Of a DNA stretch of 64,000 bases, positions 31,886 through 42,959 are shown one piece after another. This stretch comes from Hetaerina americana. Its lineage: Eukaryota > Arthropoda > Insecta > Odonata > Calopterygidae. The notes under the pieces were generated by a model. It was given only the letters and a program-made list of their open reading frames with translations, was not told the origin of the DNA and ran no database searches. The position numbers and the translations under genes were made by a program. The DNA is taken from positions 27,757,622 through 27,821,621 of the forward strand of contig JAKTNV010000009.1 in NCBI GenBank assembly GCA_022747635.1, read 5' to 3'. Position 1 is the first letter of the stretch, and each line of letters begins with the position of its first letter.

Positions 31886-33194
31886 TTTTTAACCGCATGA
31901 ACAATTTATTATTAGGAGTTAGTAATCTGTAATGTTTTTTTAAGGAATTTCGGGAATTATTTTAACATTAGGCATGCTGTTTTATCATGTATCTTATACA
32001 TGCATTTTTAAAAATTCACTTGATACAAAATAATTTTATTAAAATATAACTATTGAAGTTCTTAATTTATCATACAACTTACATTGCGATTAACCATGTC
32101 AAGATAAAATCTGCATATCATTTCAAGCGACACAGTTAGTAAACTTATCATAATTTAGCTCAAGTCTAACCTGTTTTGGCTTTGTGGCATGCAGTTATAT
32201 CAGTTTCTAGGGCTTCCTTTTTGCATCAGTCACCTCTTGGATAAATAAAATAATACGTAGACGACTTGTGCATACAGTAGTGAAGCATCTGTGTATAATA
32301 TTGTTTGGAGCATATAGGATGCAATAGTGTGATAAAAAGTACACTTTACTTAGTGTCTATTAGCGCTGAATGCAAAAAAAATTAATCCCCTACGTTTATT
32401 ATTTTATTAGATGTTTACATATCAGGGATTTTTTGGAAATCCCATCAACCCTAAATGGTGTATCTCCTACTGTTAATAATTAACCTACTCTGCATGCTGT
32501 ATTCTGACGTGTGCATTCATGCATACACTGAAATTGAGATCTATGCATTCCCACTTCATAGGAATCATTTTAATATAGCATTGTCTAGTTTTAAGCAAGG
32601 CTGTTACTATCTATGTATTAAGGCACCCATATAGTGTTTTGCAGCAGATTTGCATTTATTTCTGCTTCAAGCAGAAGAACCTTGTGCAATCCAAAATGTT
32701 ACTTCATATTGGTAATTATTGTACAGTTTATAGTTTTCCTTGTTACTCATTTATGTACCTCTGTTGTTAGAATTATCTGAGGTTTAATATTCTTAAAAAT
32801 GATATTTTTATATTAATGGTGTTGTTGTAGGTATGATAAAAATATTTTAAAAATATATGGTGATTTGATTTTTTTATATTGAATTTTACACAGGATTCAG
32901 CATCATAGCCATTACTTTGATTACAGAGATTTAATAAGGAATGCAATAGCACTATGGGCAAATTGCCCTTGAAAAAATCATTCCCTTGACACATACAAGA
33001 AAGAACTCAGATTAAAGACAATGATTTTATCATTCATTTGAGGTTCCATGATGACCAGTGCCCTCATTCATTTACTTACAGCCAATTTTTCACAACATAA
33101 AAATGGAAATCGCACCATCAATGTTATATTTCAAATGTAACTCTCTTCATCCCCTCTCAAAGAAATAAGTTCAAACATGCAATGATGGTCTATT
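31886..33194. other. intergenic between BPNT1 and ZFPL1 (convergent 3' ends)
   Basis: AT-rich, without recognisable genes or element ends. Confidence 0.5.
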
Positions 33195-33399
33195 TCACTT
33201 GTTGTTGTTATTGTTGTTTATATGTATATTGGGATTCTGAAGGGGATCAAGATTTGGGTCGTCCGCAGTTGCAATTCTCCCCAGCTTGGAAAAGATGACG
33301 ACAAGGGTTAGTAGACCAATGGCGAAGAGGAGAGCAGCCATCCAGTATCGCCGGTATAGATGTCCACCACCCCTGGAATTCCTTGCAGGCTGCCTGTTC
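33195..33399 (-). CDS. ZFPL1: ZFPL1 coding exon 6 (membrane anchor)
   Basis: Encodes a basic RRYW boundary, the transmembrane helix, the conserved [15 protein letters not shown] motif, and a short Asn run before the stop. The acceptor is ttgaattacag. Confidence 0.93.
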
Positions 33400-36300
33400 C
33401 TGTAATTCAAGTGTACAGTTAGATCTGGAAGCATAACTCTTTAAGAAGCCCCAAGGTCAAGTCTACAAGGTACATGGATTTTGTGTTGTAAGAAGCACTG
33501 GAACTTAGTAAGTAATGAGCTGTAATATCAACTAGGAAGAACAGTGCTGTTTAAAAGACAAATTTAAACCATAAAATTCTCCGAATTTTATGGTTTAAAT
33601 TTAATTAAAATTAATTAAAACCCTCATCATTAGCTAGTCACACAAGGCATTATAATCAATACTAACTGCATTAGAAAATCAGTGTGGTACATATGGTATA
33701 AAGATCAATGGTTTGCTGCATTGTGGGGTGTAGGGTTGTTCAGATAGATGAAGCTATGAAATAAAGCGATAAGTGGGTGTCCATCTGAAACCCACCTTAA
33801 ATAGCAGACAAATAATACTTGTAATGCTCCTTAGACTTCCAAGAAATGAGTTAGTAATATGGCATAAATGTCTTGAACTTGTTTAAGGTTAACACTTCAG
33901 TTGTTATGAGTGTAAAGCAAACAGACTCATTTCTAGCATTAGGCTTAGCGACATTAGTTGGTATATATGAATTCAATTTTTGTGATAATAAGAATTACAA
34001 GTTATTAAAGCAGAGATTCATACAATTTTGAAGAATATAGGCATTGGGGATGCATTTACAAAAAAATATATGCATAATAAATATTTCCCAATATTGGCAA
34101 AGATAATTTTGCCGTATGTTACCACTAAAACTTTTAATAGTTATTGCATTTATGTGTGCCTCGACGACTGTGGTCATTTGCACGGGATCCATTTTCAGAA
34201 AAAGAAAGTTAATGAAAAGTGTAGAATATGGTATTTCCATGGATGATGCATCATGAACGTGAATATGAACACTATTGAGCTATGGAATGAACATTAACGA
34301 CTTGCTAAATAATACCCACCCTAAGTTTTGCAATCTGCATTACATTTTACCGTTCAATAGATGGTCGAATCTAGTTTGAATGCTTTACTCCATTAGCACC
34401 TTCAATATTCTGGGTCCTTTCAATAACATGCTAACAATAGTCCACAACACATAGTTTCAGAATGTATTAATTTTAACAGGAGTATCAATCTGAAAAACCT
34501 AAAAATGCCTATGTAAATCCTAAGTAGCACTGGAAGTCAAGATCTCATGGTGAATTCTCAGAAAACACTCACAGAGCACATTTTCCCCCAAATTGCCTAC
34601 TCTGTACAATATAATTTCTATAGCCTAAAAGAAGAAAGTACATGATTGAGGTCGGTGTACAGCCAGTTGACTAAAGATTAAGGTTCACTCACCTTTTTAC
34701 CAATCAACACCCTCAAAATATGCCTCTCTGATAAGGGCCAACTAGTTGCCTGAAATATCATTACCTAACCATATCTTCTATAATGACTTGACTGACCATT
34801 GAGGCCTGTGGTACCTCTGTTTTTTTTTAATTATAGCTAACACAGCAATCTTTGCATTTCTCATTTAAATCTTTACTTAAGTCAATTTATACTTAAATCA
34901 AAAGCTTATAAGGTGTTCAATGACCAAACCGATAAACAATCACTTTTCATGTATTTCAACTGATTAGATAACTTTCTATAGATTTTCTCAATTCATGATT
35001 TTGGGGTCATGTAAATAGAAACCAATGAGTTTTCCTTAAAAATAAGATGGAATCAAGTTGGAGCGGTGGTTATCATACTGGTTTCCTACCCAGAGGGCCT
35101 GGGTTCAAATCCCGGCAGTGTTGAATATTTTCAGAGGTATCTCGATCCCTAATCGAAGTACTTTGTGGAGGACCCTATGGTGCAATATCATAATTTTGAG
35201 GGTGGTCTGAAAAGTTTCCAACCTAACAAAGATACAGACATTTTTTCTGAAATTGTCAAAAACTTTTCAGACCACCCTTGTAAGACAAGAATGATAATGT
35301 AGCAGCCATCAGGTGCATACACTCAACATTAAATATTTCATTAAAAACTTACTTCCACCATCGCGAAAACCACTCGATAGCCGATCTCCTTTTATATTTG
35401 TTCTCATCATGATCAAACTGCTCTCCCTTGGAGACATCTAATGCTTCAAAAACACGTTTTGGTGGCTGATCTGAAAAGAGCCCAAGTATTAACTATGAAT
35501 AGCTGTGCAATTATGCTTTGTCTGTGAAGTACCAGAAGAATGAAAAATAAGATTCTCAGAATTGTTCTACAATTTCAGACTTTCTACACACAGTAATATG
35601 TGACTGCATGTGCTTGTAATTGTACTGAAACAGATGTGTGAGCTGTTGTCAAGAGATCATTGCTGAGCCTACATCTGCATGCCTAATCACATTTCTGAAG
35701 TCTTCAGCAGCTATATGTTCAATGATGTGCTAGTCATCAATTGAAAAATACTCAACTTTAGCCATATCTACAAAAACATCAATGGGCAGACAAGAATCGT
35801 CACAGAATAGAATTAAAGTCCGACATAAGCCGAAACATTCAAATATTCACCATTAGTTCATAAGTGGACAGAAAACTATCCTAAAACCATGGGTATTTAT
35901 GCAATACACTTCCTGAATTACGAATCATATTAGTGTGCACAAAAAATATTAAACTACGCCAGCACACATAACAGAATTGGTATGAATATTTAACACTTCC
36001 AATGTGATGAAGTAAAATATTTTTAATGTTTTACAGTAAATTGCCAAACATTAGTTTACACTTCCTAATTATTCATATGAGCCTTAGGCAGCACTAATAA
36101 AATTGGAAGGGCCAGAATACCAATGGCAGAATAATTATATACACCGCATGCATTATATAAGGCATAACTTCGTCCGAGTGGAATAATATTAATATCATGT
36201 CAATCCGAATATCAATTGGTAGCTAAAAAATTAATCTCACATGCACAGCTATTTGAAATAAACTGAGTCATTTACCTTATACCGAACAATTTGAAAACCC

Positions 36301-37321
36301 TAATTTAAATTTCTTCCTCTAACAAATTTATGGTAAATAAATACACATGTAAATGATCAAAGAATATTGCACGAAATACTAACCTGAAGAGACTGGAAAA
36401 CTGTCGGATCTAATATATTCAGAAATGCCATCGTCCACATGTATCACGGAGCTTCCCGGTGGAGAGTCTGAGTGAACAGAACTAAATGCAGAATTAGAGC
36501 CAGTAGCTTGCCTATTAGGCGGCGGGTGCGTGTAAGTCAGTTGAGGTGCAACTGCATTCTGAGGGGTTTCGCTGACTGCAGCATCCTTGTCAGCATCTCT
36601 ATCTTCACCGACCGAAACCTCATTCACTTCAACTTGAGTCTTTTGCTCCCTTTCTTCACTCAACTGTAAAATCATAATCAGTTCAAGCACATTTTTTTGT
36701 ATTTAAAATAAACACTACTTACAACCGTAAAAATGACATACTAATGGCAGACCAAGACCTGTCCTCGCCCAGTTGACACCTGCAAGAACTTGGCGCAGGA
36801 CGTCAGCAACTGGTGATACTAAGTTTGGTGACGGAAATATTGCTTCTTTGCAGGTTGGGCAAGTGTAACCTGCAGGAGCTGTGGTGGGCGGTAACTGCCG
36901 AGCGTAACGGTCTAAGCATGCCCAATGATAAACATCTGAAAGAGTAATTAACAGGGATGAGTTAAACTCAAGAAAAATATTTTCTGAGTCTAAAAGAGTT
37001 GAAATGAACTTACGATAGCATTTTAGCCTGAGACAATCTTCGCTCGCTAAATCTTTAGAGCACAATTCACAAATTGGGTTGTAATCACTATCGTGTAACC
37101 ATTTTAAATAAGACTGGACAATGCACTGAAAATGTAGGTTTTATATTAGAATACAATGTATCAACGCGGACAATTGAAAATGTCGCAAATTAGATCCTCT
37201 CGGAGATAAAAACCTTTACCTTAGCATGACTTGCTACCATACAATGCTCGCAAACATTAACACGGTGCTCATAACAAAATAAATTCGTGACGATCCTCTT
37301 GGGACACTTACATAAACCCAT
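33195..37321 (-). CDS. ZFPL1: ZFPL1: zinc finger protein-like 1 (6 coding exons)
   Basis: Exons on the - strand: 37321-37220, 37125-37014, 36935-36742, 36663-36384, 35470-35353 and 33399-33195. They join to 1011 nt, 336 aa, with consistent phases (0, 1, 0, 1, 2). ZFPL1 is a conserved integral membrane protein of the cis-Golgi that helps maintain Golgi structure through GM130 binding. It starts [20 protein letters not shown] with the N-terminal B-box-like Cys/His cluster. The second, RING-like zinc region contains [23 protein letters not shown] and [17 protein letters not shown], then [12 protein letters not shown] variable Ser/Pro/Glu-rich linker follows (exon 4). The tail has one transmembrane segment, [18 protein letters not shown], then the conserved [20 protein letters not shown]. 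The Asn run at the extreme C-terminus is lineage-specific. Confidence 0.95.
33560..33602. repeat. perfect 20-bp-arm hairpin in ZFPL1 intron 5
   Basis: aaatttaaaccataaaattc, spacer tcc, then gaattttatggtttaaattt. The arms are exact complements. Confidence 0.95.
35045..35195 (+). mobile_element. tRNA-derived SINE, 3'-truncated, in ZFPL1 intron 5
   Basis: Head with a B-box-like gggttcaaatcccgg (35101-35115) and upstream ggagcggtggttatcatact (A-box region), then gtgttgaatattttcag and tctcgatccctaatc. The same blocks occur in the SINEs at 61222 and 62021. The 3' tail seen in those copies is absent here. Confidence 0.7.
35198..35280. mobile_element. miniature mariner-like inverted-repeat element
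   Basis: gagggtggtctgaaaagttt (35198-35217) is the inverted repeat of aaacttttcagaccaccctt (35260-35279). Only about 40 bp lie between. The gagggtggt end is shared with mariner-type ends such as 59240. No clear TA duplication is visible. Confidence 0.6.
35353..35470 (-). CDS. ZFPL1: ZFPL1 coding exon 5
   Basis: Encodes [20 protein letters not shown] and [19 protein letters not shown], the conserved juxtamembrane segment. Acceptor tcttttcag, donor gtaagt. Confidence 0.93.
36384..36663 (-). CDS. ZFPL1: ZFPL1 coding exon 4
   Basis: Encodes the variable linker, acidic at first ([20 protein letters not shown]) and then Ser/Pro-rich, ending SDSFPVSS. The acceptor gattttacag and donor gttagt keep frame with exons 3 and 5. 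Confidence 0.92.
36742..36935 (-). CDS. ZFPL1: ZFPL1 coding exon 3
   Basis: Encodes [20 protein letters not shown], the second zinc-binding Cys pair CPTCK, and [12 protein letters not shown] chose the donor gtatgt at 36741. The stronger-looking gtaagt 16 bases further on would create a stop in exon 4. Confidence 0.92.
37014..37125 (-). CDS. ZFPL1: ZFPL1 coding exon 2
   Basis: Encodes [20 protein letters not shown] and [17 protein letters not shown], covering the Cys residues of the zinc region. Donor gtaagt, phase 1. Confidence 0.94.
37220..37321 (-). CDS. ZFPL1: ZFPL1 coding exon 1
   Basis: Begins [11 protein letters not shown] and contains the conserved Cys/His pattern [11 protein letters not shown]. 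Starts at the ATG at 37321-37319; donor gtaaag, phase 0. Confidence 0.95.
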
Positions 37322-39163
37322 TGTGACTGTCTATAGTGAATGAACCGTTAAACGCAACTACAGCACCTTCTGTACAGTAACATGACGCTATGTCTGCTTT
37401 GATCACGTATAGAAGAAAAACAACATTTATCAGCCAGAATTCCTTAAATGTTAACACCGGCCACGTATCACAGCTGTCTTTGAGGTATTGAATTTGCACG
37501 GTAGATGGCCGACGGCGGGACATTAAAACCAAATGAGATGTTAAAATTTAATATTAACCCTATTCCATTGATTTCTGGAGTAATTTTTCAGTAAAGTACA
37601 CCCGAAACAACCTTATATTACTGATAACTCAAAATTGTCGGGATTTTTATACCTATCAACGAGTATGAATTTGAAGGTTACATTCCTTCGTCTCTTTCAA
37701 TTTAATAAAAATGGTTTATCATGCGAAGAAAAATGATGTATTGCTGCTCTTTGTTCCTAAAAAATTTGAAATATGTGGAAGCTTTTCATTTAAAATTAAT
37801 TAGTTTTTATTTTATATTTATTTTTTAATATGCGTGGTAGGCTAAACAAAATAAACTTTAATTTAATTTATAACAGCTTCTTTCTGTGACTTGAAATAAC
37901 TATTCATCACAACACGATAGCATGATAACCGGCAGTCGTCAAATTCAGCTTATTTAGATAAGATACTACACTTTTCTACACTTTTCTTTTGCGGACAACC
38001 ATCTGGTGTCAGCAAATATTAATGATTATTCTTTGTGTAGCTCAAATAGATAAAACAAATCAGAAGAAGCACTCAACAAATTACACAAAAATAAACAGAT
38101 ATGAGATGCTTCATGAATGTTAAAATCACCTCTTTTATGCCAAAAATGTATTTAATGGTCTACAATAACACACTTGAATTGATTTGTTCGAAAATTAAGA
38201 GCATGTTAGAAAACGTTTACTACAATAAATGAATAATTGACCAAATTTTGAGCATGTAAAACGTTACTATGAAAATTCTCTTCTTCTGATTTTATTCTTT
38301 CAAACTTTTCCGAAAACACGCCCTTTTTCTTTAATAATCACATCCCGTTTTCCTTGAAGAAGTGTATGCCAAATTTGAAAATGTGTTTGAAATATTATCA
38401 ATAGTCAGGGGCCAACATTCTGCACTATGATACAATTGTTGTTGTATTATCTTCTGCCATGATCATTTAATTAATTGTGCCTCACTTGTATTTTGGGATT
38501 ACAATTTCTCACACCCAACTTCCTGTCGAACTCTCACATTATGTGAAAGCTTGCTGAATTACGCCTTCCATTCAGTGCCATAGCCTACTTCCCTAATTAA
38601 TGGGTTGGGAACAAAGCATGCTGATGACATGGCACATGAATGTTGTCATGCTAAAACTATACTCTGTTCAAAATTCACAGAAACTTGAAATAGTAAGTAA
38701 TTCACTTAACTAATTAGGTTTTTAAGGAGACTTTCCACTTGTGATTGTAGATGGAAATGAGCTATTCACAGTTAATATGAAAAATTATTTACTTCAAAAG
38801 TAATTGTGAAAGTTTATGATAATTGCAATATATATTTAGAATGATATTAATAAATGAAAAGCAATGATACATACAATAGTAAATAAATAATCTCCCAAAT
38901 TGTCTTCAGTTCAGCTATAAGGTAAAGAGTTTGAGCATACAAAAATATTTTTAGGAGTTTAATATTTTAAATCTCATTTAAGATTTCCAAAGGATTAACT
39001 TTGAAATGCAACTTTTGTGTTTTTCGTATGGATTCCATGCTAAGCCTCATCGCAAAAGTGTTAGTTGAGCATGAGCATTAAAGCATTGCCAGCTTGAGTC
39101 ATATAAAATCATGGAGGAGCATTAAGTATTTTGAAATGTAATGGGACTGAAGTATAAAGTAAA
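37322..39163. other. ZFPL1 upstream / intergenic
   Basis: Contains the ZFPL1 5' UTR and promoter, which I cannot delimit. The - strand open frame at 37308-37532 overlaps the ZFPL1 start in another frame and is not a gene. No mobile element recognised. Confidence 0.5.
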
Positions 39164-39415
39164 ATGAGTCAGCTCTGGAGGGGGAGAGATCAGATTGCAA
39201 GTGAGAGGATGGCAGAGCGTGGAGCTGTGTTATTGAAAGGAATATTGCAGCAATTAATGGAGTGCAGGATAGGAGATGAAGAATTAGAAAAGTTGATCTT
39301 GAACTGTGAGAAGAAAAATTTATTAAAGGGTTGTGAGTTCCTAATTTTTCTCACCTATAGCATCCATGTCCTGAGTAAAACTGCAAGGTTTAACTGGCAT
39401 AGCAGTAGCATTTAA
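39164..39415 (+). other. unrecognised 83-codon ORF
   Basis: An open + frame starting MSQLWRGRDQIASERMAERG, predicted mostly helical and then hydrophobic (FLIFLTYSIHVL). I recognise no family. It lies in TE-rich intergenic DNA with no nearby splice signals I would trust. It may be a fragment of an unidentified element or chance. Confidence 0.2.
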
Positions 39416-40071
39416 TTTTATGCCTAGGCCAGACATTTAATACCTTCCTCTCTTCTGAAACTAATGTTGAAAGTTTTCACCAGACTTATGTAGATAGTCA
39501 TTGTAGGTTAGAGTTGGGGGACAACTGCTACACCTCTTTCTGCCACATACACTCCCCTCTGTAAGAGTCAAAGAAAATGTGGAAAATGCTGCTTCTGTAG
39601 CCTATAGAAAAGTGATACTATTTCCTCTAAAAATAAGTGGACTCACTGACCAGCTTGCTCATTTATATCAGTCCAAGTCCAGCCACATCTAAACAGACTC
39701 ATCTTAATATCTCAGACTTGAACCCGTGACATGAAAATGTTCGATGGGTAAGTTGTGAGTTAAGTTTAGTGGATCAGTTGTAAAATTTAATGGTTATTTG
39801 AACTTCATGGAAAAATATCAAGGAACACCCATCGAGACCAACCTTCAGGGGGAAAAAATTTCGAAATTTCCATTGTTCAAATACCAAAGGATAAATTTAC
39901 TTTTGTCTGTCTGTACAGATCCCATGATGGAAATTTTGACACTTCAATGGAAAATTTAATGATTTTATTTGAGAATATTTAAATGCTACCAGGCTCATTG
40001 TTTTATGCATTGACTTCAATGTTAACTTCTCAAATTAATGTAGTAAAAAAGTGAAGCAAATTTATTCAGTA

Positions 40072-40290
40072 ATGGACTTCTTTAACATTCATGCAGTAGT
40101 AACCGAAGAAACTAGGGTAAAAACTACTAGCAGAACATTAATAGATCAGGTGATGACCAATTTAGATAATTATTATATTAATACCACGGACTCTGGCCTC
40201 TCAGACCACTGATGGATTTTGCTTGATGTTGAGCGAGTCAGCAAAAATAAAAACTGGCATTAAGTTAATAAGAGAACTTTTATAAGATAG
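40072..40290 (+). pseudogene. LINE endonuclease C-terminal fragment
   Basis: The + frame encodes TRVKTTSRTLIDQVMTN, then SGLSDH and a stop. The TRV..S.TLIDhv.TN and SDH patterns are signatures of the APE-type endonuclease of CR1/Jockey-group LINEs. It is on the opposite strand from the RT fragment next to it and beyond that fragment's 3' tail, so it is probably a separate insertion. Confidence 0.65.
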
Positions 40291-40424
40291 ATAGCCACCA
40301 CAAATATGTTCCTAAAATGAGAGAAAAATGTCTAAATTGGATAATTAGATCAAAATTCAACTTAATAATAAACATAATAAATATTATCATGCATACTATA
40401 TATTATCCCAAGGAACAAAGTATA

Positions 40425-41720
40425 ATAATAATAATAATTTATTCATTTTGAAAAATGGTACAACCATATTAAATGTCATCAATATAAATATTATTTAACA
40501 TATAAACATAAGTTCTTAAACGTGATGAAAATTGTCACAAAAGAATTCATCCAATCAGTAAAGTGAGTGAGCAAGTAACCAGGTATATACCCTATTCGTG
40601 AAACTCTGGATACCGTCTGATTTCAACTGAGTAGGCAGATAGTTATACAGTCATATGTTCATATTGTGAAATGTGTTGCAAGTTGATGACAATCTACAAT
40701 AAGTGTATTTAGATTTGATTTACCTCTTGGGGAGTAGTTATCGATATTAGATCTTAATTGGGAAGTTTCTATATTGACATTCACATGAATATGAGCCTTA
40801 AAGATATATAAACTAAATACAGTCATTATTTCAAACCTAATAAAAAAAGGTTTGCTGGAATCATGTGGTGGTATATTAGCAAGAGAGCGAGTAGCTCTCT
40901 TTTGTAGTAGCAAAATTTGTTTAACATATGGGGAATGACCCATATGTTAAATAGAGTAATAGTGAATGATTAACACAGTCGAAAGCCTTACTAAGATCGC
41001 ATAGTGTCACAGAGACTGACTCCTTCTCTTCAAATACATTAATGACATAATTAACTATGGACTCTACTGTCAAAATTGTAGATTTCCCAGATCAAAAGCC
41101 ATACTGTGATTTGGAAAAGAGATTATTTGACTCAAAAAAATTACATATTTGATCTTTTATGATAGCTTCAAAAATTTTACCAAAAACTGGGACTATGGAA
41201 ATGGGGCGATAGTTAGCTAAATCATCTTTATCACCTGTCTTATAGACAGATACTGTTTTGGAATATTTTAGAGCTGTTGGAAAATCTCCTGTCTCAGAGC
41301 ATAAGTTGACTAACATTGCTAATGGTTCTGCAATGAACACAATAATGTCCTTTACAGGGTAATTAGACCGACCATAAATATCCTTAAAGTTAGATTTTGA
41401 AATTTTTTTAACAATTAATATAATATCAAATGGAGTAACAAAATTCCATTTAAAATTTAAATTATTCAGAGAAAGATTTTTCAGCAAACTTCCAATATTG
41501 GCAGCATCAACGTTTCAAGAGAACAAATCGTTTTCAACAGCTTTTAAGAAAAAATTATTTACAGCATCTGGGGTAAAAGGAAGATTTTCTTTTCCATTAC
41601 TATGACTAACTTCTTCATTGATTACTCTCCATGCTGCCTTTTGTTTATTTTTTGCATTCAGTATAAAATCCTTATAAGCTTTACTTTTTGCACACCTAAC
41701 TGAATTATATTATTATCTCT
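40425..41720 (-). pseudogene. CR1/Jockey-group LINE, 5'-truncated with internal RT deletion
   Basis: On the - strand: pre-RT region (AAWRVINEEV near 41640), RT block with DKDDLANYRPISIVPVFGKI (41245-41190), motif A DLSKAFDCVNHS (about 41000), and then a direct jump to the C-terminal region SPYVKQILLLQKRATRSLA (about 40935-40880). The catalytic YADD segment is deleted. The 3' end shows AATAAA and a TTA-repeat tail around 40425-40450. It has stops at several points and is dead. Confidence 0.78.
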
Positions 41721-41799
41721 TTTGTATTTCAAGTAAGCCTCTGTCATGCAGGCTTTCACTGGTTTTGTAAGAGTGATAGTAACTAAGAATAGTAGCAGA

Positions 41800-42913
41800 T
41801 ACAACAAAAAACAGATAGTAACTAATCATTTCTAAGAGCTAATAATTCCCCAGTATACCAGAGATTATTCTTATTTTTAGTGGGCATAGGGTTTAGTACT
41901 TTTTTAGGAAAGCATTGTTCAAAAATGTCTAGGAAATTACCTAAAATACTAGAAAATCACATTTTCTCTCCAGAGTCTGTGCAAATAACATGTTATGAAC
42001 CATATAAGTGACAATTGATGGTGCATGATTATAGTTCACTTTACCTCATTTGGTTCTTTTGCCTAAAATAAATGTTAGTCCCTATGTTCTCGTCTAAGAA
42101 GTCAATGCATTTTACTATCTACTCCACCGCGTTCGTTAATCAACAAATTTACAAGTGATAATTTGGTATTCTTTCTCACGTCATTCATTTTTACCTAATT
42201 AATAATTATTATGCATAAATATATTTCTTTAAAAGTTCCCGCGCACTATTTCGTCTGTAAATTAAACTGCTAATCACCATAGGCTTAAATTATTTTTGGA
42301 CTGTATGAACGCGACAATTTTCATAGATACTAAGCTTCAAGTTACTAATTAAACTCCGACCCCTAAAGTTAACAAAGTGACAGGTGGTCAGATTCCGGCC
42401 TCCTCACTCGTAATAACGGGGTGGTGGAGTTACAAAGTGTGGCATCAGTAAATTCCGCCCGACAGAGTGACTCCACTCTCTAATTTAACAGCCCCAAATT
42501 GTAGTCGAGCCGATTGTGGGAACATATCAACCTAATTTGAAAAAAAAATCCCTAATTCCCAGTGCTGTTCAAAACATAGTGTGAGCAAATTTTTATGTGA
42601 TTGGAAAATTTCTACAAATGAAATATGCATAATTTCTGCGTTGTATTTATTTTTCATGCAAAGCTATCGTTAGTAGTCCTACAACGCTAACCAAGGTTCG
42701 TCTATTCATTCTGCCGCAACGGTCTCAATCAAATGAGCGCCAATAAAAATCTAGCCTCAACTGTTTTTCATCTTGTTTACGTGAGTAAGGTGCTGGGTGT
42801 CCTGTGGAGCGGTGTTTAGGCGAATTGTGTTTGCTGTTGATAACTTTATTACGTGACGCTTATAATAGTTTATCTGTGTTAATTAGTAATTTCAGTGATT
42901 GTATACATTCAAC
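41800..42913 (+). promoter_or_regulatory. CSTF2 upstream region
   Basis: AT-rich, with a somewhat GC-richer patch at 42340-42510. No TATA box or other element can be assigned with confidence. The CSTF2 5' UTR presumably lies just upstream of 42914. Confidence 0.3.
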
Positions 42914-42959
42914 ATGGCAGACCAGTCGTTAATGGACAAGTCATTAAGATCAGTATTTG
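42914..42959 (+). CDS. CSTF2: CSTF2 coding exon 1
   Basis: Encodes [15 protein letters not shown] plus one base, with the start in aacATGG. Donor gtaatt. Confidence 0.9.

Noticed and set aside
35085..35125. tRNA gene
   Set aside because: It has a B-box-like gggttcaaatcccgg but no cloverleaf with anticodon arm, and the body matches the SINE copies at 61222 and 62021.
36720..36741. ZFPL1 exon 3 extended to the gtaagt 16 bases downstream
   Set aside because: Joining there to exon 4 gives a stop codon within a few residues; the gtatgt donor keeps the frame.
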